Source: Myrmaecium sp. VS I D KN 1 (taxonomy: Eukaryota; Ascomycota; Dothideomycetes; Valsariales; Valsariaceae). From it: a stretch of DNA of 64,000 nt. Both the position numbers and the translations under genes were made by a program. The notes under the pieces were generated by a model that was given only the letters and a program-made list of their open reading frames with translations, did not search any database and was not told the origin of the DNA. The stretch is taken from the NCBI GenBank assembly GCA_019775845.1, contig JADQAV010000043.1, forward strand, positions 62,001 through 126,000, in the 5' to 3' direction. This document shows positions 53,830 to 64,000 of the stretch, piece by piece (the first letter of the stretch is position 1; each line of letters starts with the position of its first letter).

Positions 53830-54953
53830 CTACAAATCTCCCTTCTCCTCCCCATCCTCCTCAAACCCCACCCCCTTCCCCCTAATCCACCACCTCAACC
53901 CCTTCCCCTCCCCTTGCTCCCTCTCCCCGTCTTCCCCCACCACCCACCCCTCAAACCACCCCATCCTCCTCACCACCTCCCTCCTCTCCCGATCCCTTCC
54001 CGCCATGCCCATCGGAAACGGCGGCACCGGGCGTCGGCGCACGTGCAAGCGCAACGCCCTCAGGCCAGCAGGCAGGCGCCCCGTGGTGCAGCGAGCGACC
54101 ACGATCGGGCATGAAAACGCGCGGGCGCAGGTTGTTAGCACCGCGGCGGCGGAAGGGGGCAGAGGGTGGGTGATGCCGTGCAGGATGATGGCGTGCAGCG
54201 GCTTGTCGCTCTGCTGGGGCAGGAGGAGGGAGGGGAGGTGGGCGAGGGTGGCGAGCAGGCTGGTGGGGGAGGAGGGGTGGAAGAGGGTGAGGGCGTTGAG
54301 GGAGGTGCGGAGGAGGGTGGTGAGTTGGTCTGCGGGGAGGTGAGGATGATGATGCTGCTGGAGGAGGGAGAGCATGATAGTGGTGAGGCGGGGGAGGGAG
54401 AAGTGGGAGGGGTGGAGGGTGAGGAGGGCGATGTGGGAGGATTTCCCGTTGTGGGTGGTTGGGAGGAGGGCGGTGGCGGTGAGGGTGTAGAGGAGGTGGG
54501 TTTTACCGGCTCCTGGGGTGGGGGAGGTTAGGTCGAGGATTGGGGGTGTGAGGGGTTGGGTTGGTGTGGTTGTTGGTGAGGAGGTGTGTGGTGCTTGTTG
54601 GTGGTGAGGTTGTGGAGGATGCATGAGCGGGTTGAAGAGCCGGTCTAGTGCTGGGATGCCGAAGTGGTCGTGGCCGAAGGAGGGGGAGTGCATGCGGAGG
54701 GCGTGGAGGAACTAGGTATCCTTTTGTTAGTCGATTCATTAAAATATGAGGGGGAAGTTGTGAACGTGGGTGGTAATGGTGAAGCTATCGGCGATGGCGG
54801 TGATAGCGATGCGGCGATGATGATAGACCCCCGAGCCGCCAATCCCCGGAACACACTCACTCACTCACTCACTCACTCACTCACCTCATCCAGCCCACCA
54901 ACATCCTCCTCCACCTCCACCAACAACCTCCGACCCAGCTCTTCCGCACTCAT
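53830..54953 (-). CDS. RecA/Rad51-fold DNA repair protein, XRCC2/Rlp1-like
   Basis: Exons 54953-54885 and 54711-53830 give about 316 residues. The first exon reads MSAEELGRRLLVEVEEDVGG. The second continues FLHALR and FGIPALDRLFNPLM. The Walker A motif lies in SPTPGAGKTHLLYTLTATAL and a Walker B-like strand in DKPLHAIILHGITH. The single RecA core without an N-terminal HhH domain, and the FGIPALDRL start, suit Rad51 paralogues of the XRCC2 type that act in homologous recombination in the nucleus. The C-terminal 60 residues are basic, then acidic. The 173-base intron begins with a (GTGA)n tract, so the 5' splice site is repeated several times. Confidence 0.8.
54853..54884 (-). repeat. (GTGA)n tetranucleotide repeat covering a 5' splice site
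   Basis: Seven GTGA units start exactly at the exon 1 boundary of the XRCC2-like gene, so GTGAGT occurs at several positions four bases apart. Use of any downstream copy would add 4n bases and in most cases shift the frame. Confidence 0.9.
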
Positions 54954-55015
54954 CCGCGTATCCTCTTCTCAATCCTCCTCTCCTCAATCCTCCTATCCAC
55001 CCCCTTCCTCCAGCA

Positions 55016-55453
55016 ATGGCACCACCCGTCGAAGGTTTCCCCGCCGCCCAGCTGCCCTACCGCGTGCAATTCCACGCCGACGGCCGCCGGCGCAAGCAGC
55101 CCGTCGAGCTGGAGTGCTGTCCGCTCCGCCAGATGACGCAGTACTTTTGCGACGTCGTCGATCGGAACGATCCGCGGGCCCGGATCGTCTGTCGGCCTGT
55201 TGTGAGGACGTTTCGGCGGTGAGTTTTGCTTGTCCCTTGCCCTGATCTGTCCTGCTCTGCTCTGGCTTTTTGCGTTGTGTGTGGGTGGAAGGCGAGGTTG
55301 GTTTCGTTTGGTGGTCGTCGTGGTTGTTCCTGTTGTCGTGGAGAGAGAGAGGAAGAAATGTTGGCTGACGTTGAGGTGGTGGTGGTTGTTTGTAGGTGTC
55401 CCGACGGCTTGACGGTGGAGACGACGCCGTTGGAGGGCGAGGACGCGATGTGA
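55016..55453 (+). CDS. som1: Som1-type subunit of the mitochondrial inner membrane peptidase complex
   Basis: Two exons (55016-55218 and 55396-55453) give 86 residues. MAPPVEGFPAAQLPYRVQFH, then ECCPLRQMTQYFCDVVDR, IVCRPVVRTFRR and, across the splice, RCPDGLTVETTPLE agree with fungal Som1 proteins in length and order, including the spaced cysteines. Som1 associates with Imp1/Imp2, which remove intermembrane-space sorting signals. The cysteine pattern suggests oxidative folding in the intermembrane space. It is divergent from the XRCC2-like gene, only 62 bases between start codons, so the two promoters overlap. Confidence 0.88.
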
Positions 55454-55815
55454 TGTAAGAGCGACTGCATCACAACGCAACACCACCAACGACAGGAGGA
55501 TAGAAGGGAGGTTCTTTTTGGAGTCCGGCGTATTTTGAAGCAGTTGCAGTTGATCAATTAAGGGCAACGGTGGAGTTAATGCAATGAATCATTTCATATC
55601 TCCGCATCTTTTGCTCTTCTTCAACATCTACCAAGGATGAGCTCACAAGGCCTTGATAGCCAGCTAAAACAATCCTCACAACGCCCGATGAATGCATGAA
55701 TACAATGCCCGATCCCAGGCCCATTCCAGGCACGACGGATACCCCAAACGCCACGCTAACAATAACCGTATAAAGACCAGCCCGGAAGAAGACCGACCAC
55801 ACATCCACCCTCACC
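55454..55815. other. convergent intergenic region
   Basis: 362 bases between the stop codons of the Som1 and TAF8 genes, presumably both 3' UTRs. No gene. Confidence 0.55.
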
Positions 55816-56919
55816 TCACGATCCCCACGTAGCCGACTGCACCGCCTTTCTCCAGTACCGCCTCTCATAATTAACCAACATCCCACCCTCCACCACATCC
55901 GCATCCGGCTCCTCCAGCGCCGGCCCATCCACATCCTCCATAAAATCCACATCCAACCCCAACCGCGCATCCTCGCGCCGGGCAAACATCGCCGTCGACC
56001 GACGATCCTCCTCCGCCACAAACTGCATCGTCTCATCCCAAATCTTTTGCCAACGCACCTTCGCCGGATCCTGCGGTCGATTCCTGCTCCCGGCCGCCGT
56101 CGTCGCCGCCGCCGTTTTCTTCCCACCGCCTTTGCTAGCCGCCATGAGCTTGCGCAGCGCCTGTTCCGCTAAAATACCCTCCTGCGTCGCCCGCTCGCGG
56201 ATCTTGCGCGGATCCGTCTCGCGCGAGGGATACACCGGCGTCGCCTGCCACGTGTGCTTGCTGGGGAGGGTGGGGAAGTGCGCGGGGATGTAGCGGCGCG
56301 CGGCCGTCTCCTGGCGCCCCGACAGCGCGGGGCCGAGCAGGCCTTCCAGGTCGGGCGCGGGCGGCTCCGCGGGTGGGGGCGGCGGGATCGTCGGTTGGGT
56401 GATCTCGGGTGCGACGGCGAAGTGCGCGTGCGGTTCGAGGTCGCTGGATGTTAAGCCGAAGCGGGAGAGGGCGAGGGCGAAGTCTTGGGGGAGTGGCTGC
56501 GCGCGCCGGCAGTGGTCCATGGAGCCTTTGACAATGGCGAGGAAGTGAAGCATATCTATGAGGGGAAGAGGTCAGCGATTGTGCTTCACAAGGGAACGGT
56601 TCGCACGAGACGTACACTCCTCCACTGCCGCGCGAAAGCTTTCCAACGCGGCTGGTCGGGCGCCTGCGAAACCGACGGCGGATAGGTTGAGCGACAGGGC
56701 GCGCAACAGCTGACTCTGGAAGAATGCCTTATCTTGCGTGATCATCGTTGGATCCGTCGCCCACGCTTGCTTGTGCTGAATGCGATGGTGCTGAATTATC
56801 TTCTGCTTCTTGACGGCGGAGGCAGGCCGCTGCTGCGTGTCGTCGGTGGGATTCGCGCGCTTCATGCCTGCAACGGGCGGTGGTAACGGGTTCTGGATGA
56901 TGCCAGCCATGGTCGTCAT
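55816..56919 (-). CDS. taf8: transcription initiation factor TFIID subunit 8 (TAF8)
   Basis: Exons 56919-56616 and 56555-55816 give about 347 residues. The first exon holds a histone-fold domain (TQDKAFFQSQLLRALSLNLS followed by AALESFRAAVEE-YMLHFLAI across the splice), which pairs with TAF10. The second has a Pro-rich linker and the TAF8 C-terminal motif FPTLPSKHTWQATPVYPSRE and RKIRERATQEGILAEQALRK, which contacts TAF2. The end is acidic. An ATG at 56910 (MAGII) is an alternative start. A longer frame reaching 57048 probably reads into the leader. The gene is divergent from cox9 with 302 bases between. Confidence 0.93.
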
Positions 56920-57221
56920 GGAGGAAGAGTCGCAAGGTGAGGTGTCGCAAGGTGAGGTGTGGAAAGGTGAGCGAACGCGCGAAACGTCGTCGCCAGTGAC
57001 AGGCAAACGACGGAGAGCTGTCGCTGCCTCACTCACCTCCAGGACCACTCAGCACACGGCCAATGGCGTTGACGTCTTGGCGTCTTGGCGTCTTGGCACT
57101 CCCACCTCTCCCATCCGTCAGACCACTGACGCTTTGCTTTCGTACCTGCTGCTCGAACATCCTCCAGCGACATCATCGCATCCGCTTCACACGCTCTCCA
57201 CTCACACTCTTCGCATTCACA
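56920..57221. promoter_or_regulatory. shared promoter of TAF8 and cox9
   Basis: 302 bases between divergent starts, with a GTGTCGCAAGGTGAG direct repeat near 56940-56960 and a CGTCTTGGCGTCTTGG repeat near 57071. No TATA box is obvious. Confidence 0.4.
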
Positions 57222-57633
57222 ATGGCCATCAAGCCCATCACTGGTGTATGTCTCTCCGGGCCCTTCCGCGACAGCCCTGCGCCCGCAATGGCTGCACTGC
57301 GGATCACTCACTTCTCCCCAACCTTCCTGCATCCCGGAAACTAACGGCTCTCCCAGATGCTCCGTCGGGGCCTCGTCCTCGACCTCAGCGTCGCCCTCGG
57401 CCTGGGTCTCAGCGTCGGCTACACCTGGTGGTACGGTACGTAGTCGTCATGCAGCAACAGCAGCAGCAGCATCCGATCTCGCATGAAAAGAAGACATCTT
57501 CATGGAAAAAATCCCCCAACTGACGACTCTCCCACCTGCGCGTACAGGCTACCACATCCCCGCCGTCCGTCACCGTGACGCTTTTTACGCCAAGCTCGAG
57601 GACCAGCGCGCCAAGGCTCTCGGCCAGGTCTAA
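57222..57633 (+). CDS. cox9: cytochrome c oxidase subunit Cox9 (subunit VIIa type)
   Basis: Three exons (57222-57245, 57357-57435, 57548-57633) make a 62-residue protein, a good example of a gene too fragmented for simple frame scanning. MAIKPITG-MLRRGLVLDLSV is followed by the single membrane span ALGLGLSVGYTWWYG and the intermembrane-space tail YHIPAVRHRDAFYAKLEDQR. This fits fungal Cox9 throughout. It is a nuclear-encoded subunit of respiratory complex IV in the mitochondrial inner membrane. Two of three exon ends fall within conserved motifs and both introns have GTATGT/GTACGT donors. Confidence 0.95.
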
Positions 57634-58777
57634 AACGTTTCCGTTCATACGCCCCGCGGTACAGACGGTTTAGAAGGAGGATATTTACGGAAGGTTGGCG
57701 ATGGGAGAGGGGGAATGGGGAGATCTGTATCATATGGTATGGGGGAATGGGGAAGGGTGGGGTGCATGGAACGTCCAGAGTCAATGCGATCAACCTTTCG
57801 ACACACGATTTTGATATCACCATGCCAATTGCTTTTCGTGGAGGTTTTCCATGACCAAGTGGAGTTTACGCTTCAGACGAGCATCAAATCTGCTGATCCG
57901 GGCCTGGCTTTGGGGAAATCGTGAGCAAGCACCCTCATTTTTGATGCTAATCAACTCACAGTATTTCCACTTGTTTTCCCTCTCGAGCCGACTCGAGACG
58001 TCTGTCTTACCTCTAATTTCCTCATGCAGAGACGCAGTCTGGAAGATCCCGCGATGAAAAAGCAGTTTGAGGCGGTAAGGATACCAGAATTAATTGAAAC
58101 AACTCATTCTGAACCGTCCGTTGTCATTCCAGAGTTTTCAAAGACAGATCTACTCACTGGTCCTAATGGCGAGCCTGTATAGGCGTATGTACCGCCATGG
58201 CCCCGGTAATTTCACTATATCGTCTGTCTGATCCTTGGATTCCGCGTGAAGCTCTTTCCTCTCCTCCCCTCTCCTTCCCTCTCCGGCTGATGTGGTGTAG
58301 CTGAGCCGCTGCTCCTTCCCTTCAGCGTCTTGTGCTCCAGCTTCCGGACTCGAAACTATCGTTGATCTCGCCCTTGTGGTGACCGCGCTGCGCTCCCGCA
58401 TTCAGCACATGATATGGAACTCGTCCCCCCGAAGAGCTCATTTTCTCGTTCAACCCGCAGCTCGCCTGACTCACTCTTCCTCCTTCCGCCCTCCTGACAG
58501 CCGTTGTTGCCATCACACAAGGTCAGACTCCTCCATGCACGAGGCTGTCCGCCCCGTCGACTCACACCGTCCTCGTCAGCGGACCGCCTCACGCGAATCA
58601 GATGATCTATTTGTGCGGCGTGAGAAACAGGAAAATCGCCTTCTCTTCTTGTTGTTGCCACCTCACTCGATGTATAAGAATGGGACGTTCCGCCGGAGGA
58701 GAAGTCTGCGTCAATCCGACCGCATCGCATCATACAAAACCAACAACAACGCAACCGATTCCTCCAACAACTCCAGC
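57634..58777. other. intergenic upstream of the outlying paralogue
   Basis: 1.1 kb with no convincing gene. TATAAG at 58673-58678 stands 105 bases before the next ATG. The open frame of the next gene extends upstream to 58376, but through sequence lying before the TATA box. Confidence 0.5.
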
Positions 58778-59644
58778 ATGCCGACACCGTGCCGCTGGCG
58801 TCAACGAGCGGCCCGCGAGGGTCGGCCGGCGAACTTCTACGGCAGCGGTGTCTGTGTTGACGTGCTCTGCCCATCCACCCATCGCCACGCGCGTGAGCCG
58901 ATCGTGCTCGAACAGGAGGTGCCCGTCGTGCTGTTCGAACAGTTCTGCGACGTCGAGGCGGGACAATTGCATAGCCCTGGGAGCCTCTGGCTCTGCCAGG
59001 AGGTCCACCCCGTCGCCTTCGGCGCCGTTCTCGACTGGATGCACGCCAACGCGACGTACTGGACGCGGGGCATCTTCCCGGCCACACAGGCCACCGCCTT
59101 CGCCTGGCCCGTCCGCGAGCTCGACCCCGGCCTGCTCGGGATGCTGCGGGTCCAGCAGGCCGCTGACGAGCTCCGCATCAAGAATACGTACCGGGCGTGC
59201 CTCTACACGCTCCGGAACTCATTCGTGCGGCTGGTCCGGGTCCACGTGGCGCTGCCGCCGATCTACGTCGTCTGGTTCCTGCTGACGTACTTCACCTGGG
59301 AGGATCCCGCGTCAGAGGGGAGCTACTACGGCCTCTGGCTGCGGTCCCGGGCCGAGCTGATCGAGCGGGAGGGCGCGCCGGAGCCCGTGCCAACGGACCC
59401 GTACTGGCAACCCCTCGGCGTCCTGCCGAACCCGATCCCCGCGCAGATCCAGTGGATCCGATGGGAGATGCGGCAGTCGCCCTCCCAATGGCCGCGCATC
59501 TCCGAGCACGCCTCGCCGGACGTGATGCTGCACCGAGGCAGGGAGGGGGCCGCCTTCGCCTATGCCCGCCACCCGACCTGGTTGTCGATTAACCAGACCA
59601 TGGGGGTTCGCGCGGCTACCACGACCCGGCGGGTTAATGACTGA
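58778..59644 (+). CDS. outlying, possible distant member of the clustered paralogue family
   Basis: A single-exon gene of 288 residues, starting MPTPCRWRQRAARE after a TATA box 105 bases upstream. CVDVLCPSTHRHAREPIVLE, PVVLFEQFCDVEAGQLHS and EVHPVAFGAVLDWMHANATY follow the same order as the clustered genes (strand, helix, core tryptophan). The CC of the core is replaced by AN. The second half is helical (LRVQQAADELRIKNTYRACL), then AALPPIYVVWFLLTYF-like aromatic sequence and RSRAELIEREGAPEPVPTD. Promoter layout, single exon and size match the cluster. Sequence similarity is weak, so kinship is an inference. No signal peptide is seen. Function is unknown. Confidence 0.6.
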   Translation: MPTPCRWRQRAAREGRPANFYGSGVCVDVLCPSTHRHAREPIVLEQEVPVVLFEQFCDVEAGQLHSPGSLWLCQEVHPVAFGAVLDWMHANATYWTRGIFPATQATAFAWPVRELDPGLLGMLRVQQAADELRIKNTYRACLYTLRNSFVRLVRVHVALPPIYVVWFLLTYFTWEDPASEGSYYGLWLRSRAELIEREGAPEPVPTDPYWQPLGVLPNPIPAQIQWIRWEMRQSPSQWPRISEHASPDVMLHRGREGAAFAYARHPTWLSINQTMGVRAATTTRRVND

Positions 59645-59774
59645 TTGACTCCCAACCAATGCAACGTGATTCTGTTTCTCTTCTGATCCAAGAATGCCTT
59701 TCTTGCTTCTTCTGAATGTGGAAAAGCAGACTTTCCATCCGTTCTTCCCCAGCCCTTCCCCTTGCCCTAGCACA

Positions 59775-60707
59775 TCAAACCTCCTCCTCCTCTCCCTCCC
59801 CATCCTCCTCCCACGGTAATTTCCCAGGAAAAACCTCCTTTCCACTCTCCCCACCCCGCCAGCGCACCAACGCCCTCACACTCTCCTCCTGCACCCCCTC
59901 GAGCAGCTCCTCCACCCTCTCCTCCTTCCACCCCCTCTCCCTCCTCTTCCCCCCCAACACGGGTCCAACCCCATACATATCCCCCTCCCAAACCTCCCTC
60001 GTCCTCTCCTCCCCCATCAACGTCTCCCTCCCCTTCTCCCCCACCAACCCCGGTGGATCCACGCCCAACACCTCAACCCTCCCCCCCACCCACCGCAGCG
60101 CCGGCGCATGCAACCCCTGAAACCGCGCGGTCTTAAACGCGTGCGTGACGACGACCATCCGGCGGGGCCAGCGCCCGGCCACCTGGCGGAAGCGCAGCAG
60201 CGGGAAAAGCAGGTTTTGCAGGGAGTCCGTCGCGTGGACGTCGCAGTGGATGCGGCGCTGGTGCTGGAGGGCGGCGGTGCGGGGGCGCAGCTGGGGGTGG
60301 GCGAGAGCGGCGTGCAGGTAGGATGTGGATTCGGCGAGGTTGGGAAAAGGGGAGGTGGGCTTGGTGGGGCCGCCGGAGAGGACCAGAAGCGCGGTGGGGG
60401 TGGTGAGGGTGGTTTGGATGGCCTGCGGTAGGTTAGTTAGGGCTTCTTTTAGGCTTCTTTTTGTGGTTTTTGGGGACTTTGGGAGGTTTTTGGGGGGATG
60501 TACGAGATCGAGATGCCGTAGGAAGGTGAGGTGTTCGCCTTCGCCTGCCGGACCGAGCTGGCTCGGATCGCTGCGTTGGAAGGGCTGTAGGAGCCATTGC
60601 CGCTCGTCAGTGGGGTCGCCGCCGGCGTGGGCGTCTGGTCCGCCGGTGTAGATGGCGTGGCAGCAGAGGATGATGAGGGTGTCGTAGGTGGAGGCTTGGT
60701 CTTGCAT
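59775..60707 (-). CDS. DUF218 domain protein (YdcF/SanA-like)
   Basis: A single-exon gene of 310 residues. The first strand and metal/phosphate-type motif TLIILCCHAIYTGGPDAHAG is followed by QWLLQPFQRSD and the hallmark TALLVLSGGPTKPTSPF. ESTSYLHAAL, CDVHATDSLQNLLFPLLRFR and RRMVVVTHAFKTARFQGLHA continue the DUF218 core, then GVDPPG. The acidic end (EEDGEGEEEEV) is typical of fungal members. The family is widespread and its reaction is not settled. Its bacterial relatives take part in envelope biology. An insert of about 20 basic residues (NLPKSPKTTKRSLKEA) lies before the GGP motif. It is convergent with the outlying paralogue, 130 bases apart. Confidence 0.88.
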   Translation of the reverse strand: MQDQASTYDTLIILCCHAIYTGGPDAHAGGDPTDERQWLLQPFQRSDPSQLGPAGEGEHLTFLRHLDLVHPPKNLPKSPKTTKRSLKEALTNLPQAIQTTLTTPTALLVLSGGPTKPTSPFPNLAESTSYLHAALAHPQLRPRTAALQHQRRIHCDVHATDSLQNLLFPLLRFRQVAGRWPRRMVVVTHAFKTARFQGLHAPALRWVGGRVEVLGVDPPGLVGEKGRETLMGEERTREVWEGDMYGVGPVLGGKRRERGWKEERVEELLEGVQEESVRALVRWRGGESGKEVFPGKLPWEEDGEGEEEEV

Positions 60708-62617
60708 GGCGGCGTGGTGGTGGAGGGACTCTGTGGGTGGAAGCTGAGGTTGAGGTTGAGGTTGAAGTTGAGGTTCCTGGGTGGGGTTTGCGGTAGGGGT
60801 TGAGGTGGGGGTTGAACGTCCCTTGGGTTCGGTTGGTGGGGTGGTGGGGTGAAGTGGGATGGAATGGATGCCTGAGGAGGAGATGGATGGATGGATGGGG
60901 GATCGTTGTGGTGGTGGCGGTCAGATGATGGACTTCCTCGGTCATGTGGGAGCGGTGTGCGGCGGGGATGAGTGAGACAGGTCTCTCCCTTCGGTTCTTT
61001 GGCCGTTGCCCGAACTCTGGGATGTCTTGGGTAGGATTATACGGAGTATCCCAAGTTTAACCACGTTCACCTCCCCTATCCATATATAACAGCACGTGTA
61101 TCGAAATGATGTACAATACACAGCTTATACACCCCCTATAGGTCTATTCAGCCCAACCCACAACCCCCCATTCACATCCCTCCTTCCAGAAGCCCTCAAA
61201 GCCGATCAATCCACGCCCCAAGTATAAGACAACCACCAGTAAATACAGCCTCTCCCCACCGCAAACAGACCAAGAAACAGCGCAAAACAAAGCCAAAGCC
61301 CGCGCTAAAGACAATCAAGCAAAAACAAGCAACACCAAGCAACCCTGAAAAAAAGAGCCGGAGATTCCGCGCTAAATACCTTTTACCGAGTCTATTTTTA
61401 GCTTCTGATACACAAGCCACACTTTTGTTGTTACCCCCTCCTAGCTCGCCCCTCCGTTTCTCCCCTGGCCCCTGGCCTCCCCCGGTCCGAGCCCCCTGGC
61501 CCCTTTTTTTCGTTTTGTGTTCTGTGTGTTCTTCGCGAAGCCGGATGGAAGGGTGAGGGTTTTTGATATATTTACATTCCTCACTTGCTAGTCTGTAATG
61601 GAGGAGGCAGAAGTAAAAGCAGGAGGAGGAGAAGATGAAGAACAAGAAGATGATGAAGCAGAAGGAGAGAAGGAAGTCCATCTTCACACCTTTTACTTCT
61701 TCAAAACCCCTTCACGCCCTTCACGCCTCCTCCTCGGCTTCCGCTCTCCTATTCAATCCTCCTCGCTGTCTCTCTCTCCTCGTCTCCTCAGATCCCAGGT
61801 AAACCCACACAAAACGGAGAGTAGAAGAAGAAACAGAAGAAACAGAAGCGAGAAAGCAAAAAGCATTCATATAAATTATTACCTACAGCAGTATGAAACC
61901 GCGAAGATAGAACATCGAGACTGGGAAAAAGAGAAACAAGGGGTCCCCAAAACACACGCTAACCCGCACCCGCATTTTTTTCTTTTTTTCACCGCCTGGC
62001 CAACCGGCGGATTCTCAGGGACCAAGGACCAACCAACTGATCCCTCCCTATTCTTGTACCGTATTGTGGTATTATCGTTGTAAGGGTCCTCCCTCAGCCC
62101 CAAAACTCCCCAAGGCACCAAGCCAAAAGCAGCCAAACGCCAAAAGGCAAAGCCAAGCCCCAGTCCAGCCCTGAAGCACTGGCGGCTGCGCTGCGCTGCC
62201 TCCCCTTCCCGCGACCCTTGTGGGTAACTAAAACGAGTTGTGACCTACGCTGCTAACGGCCAGCTTACCGCCCTCCCTCCTCATCCTCATCCTTCTCCTC
62301 CATCTCTCACTCTTTCTTACACAACCACGCACCTTCTCAGCTCTCCCTCCTCCTCGTTCGACAAGAGGAACACGAACGCTCCGCCTCCTCTTCTTTCACT
62401 CCCTCCGCTCCCTCCTCACCGCCTGCACTGCCCCCCTGCCCCCTTAAATCTTCCACGTCCTTTTGTTGTCCTCCCTGAAACCCCCCAGCGACCGACACGC
62501 GAAGGAAGGGGAAAAAAAAAGCAAAAAAAGTGATCCGCTCACGCTCGCCCTTGCTTTCCCCGCTCGTCAGCATCACCACCGTCTCCCTCTTCCCGTAAAG
62601 CCATCCGACCATCGACC
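60708..62617. other. long upstream region and leader of the chitin synthase gene
   Basis: 1.9 kb without a supported gene. TATATAACAGC lies near 61084. 61590-61680 is purine-rich. 62250-62600 is strongly CT-rich, as in leaders of highly expressed fungal genes. Open frames such as 61598-62083 follow the purine bias and have no domain. Confidence 0.55.

Positions 62618-64000
<1,383 letters not shown>

Noticed and set aside
61196-62083. Overlapping frames upstream of the chitin synthase
   Set aside because: They depend on purine/pyrimidine bias, contain no domain, and lie where the long leader and promoter are expected.

Overview
The window is nuclear DNA from a filamentous ascomycete (Pezizomycotina). 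The genes have short GT-AG introns of about 46-160 bases. They include a class III chitin synthase, a sedolisin, and fungal-type Som1, Cox9, UTP15 and Prp24. There is also clear evidence of repeat-induced point mutation (RIP). GC-rich coding regions throw long antisense open frames that are not genes. A dothideomycete-like origin is possible, but I cannot fix the class from sequence alone.

Layout. 1-14.4 kb is a dense housekeeping block: Trm4/NSUN2 tRNA m5C methyltransferase (cut by the left edge), a TMEM234-like membrane protein, a PHYHD1-like dioxygenase, Prp24/SART3, mitochondrial ribosomal protein uL22m and UTP15. 14.6-20.06 kb is an AT-rich block with no genes and almost no CpA/TpG, read as RIP-saturated transposon relics. 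20.7-29.8 kb holds a small unresolved gene, two secreted acid peptidases (sedolisin and serine carboxypeptidase) and a PLP-dependent serine/threonine dehydratase-type enzyme.

30.2-48.3 kb is an accessory island. It begins with a divergent pair (a helical protein and a long coiled-coil protein with 28-residue repeats). It continues with degraded sequence, minisatellites, and fold-back and dispersed repeats. It ends with a tandem group of four very divergent paralogues (42.9-47.5 kb) that share a W(M/L)xxCC core. A broken fifth copy lies at 37.1 kb and a possible distant sixth outside the island at 58.8 kb. I infer a BTB/POZ-like fold for this family. A 250-base repeat lies on both sides of the four-gene group in the same orientation, and the left copy looks like a RIP-mutated version of the right one.

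48.6-64 kb returns to conserved genes: HAPSTR1/C16orf72-like, DMAC1/DUF4536, AP-3 mu, XRCC2-like RecA-fold protein, Som1, TAF8, Cox9, a DUF218 protein and the 5' part of a class III chitin synthase (cut by the right edge). These core genes are unrelated housekeeping functions rather than a pathway. The most interesting unit is the paralogue array with its repeat flanks. No tRNA, rRNA or CRISPR array was found.
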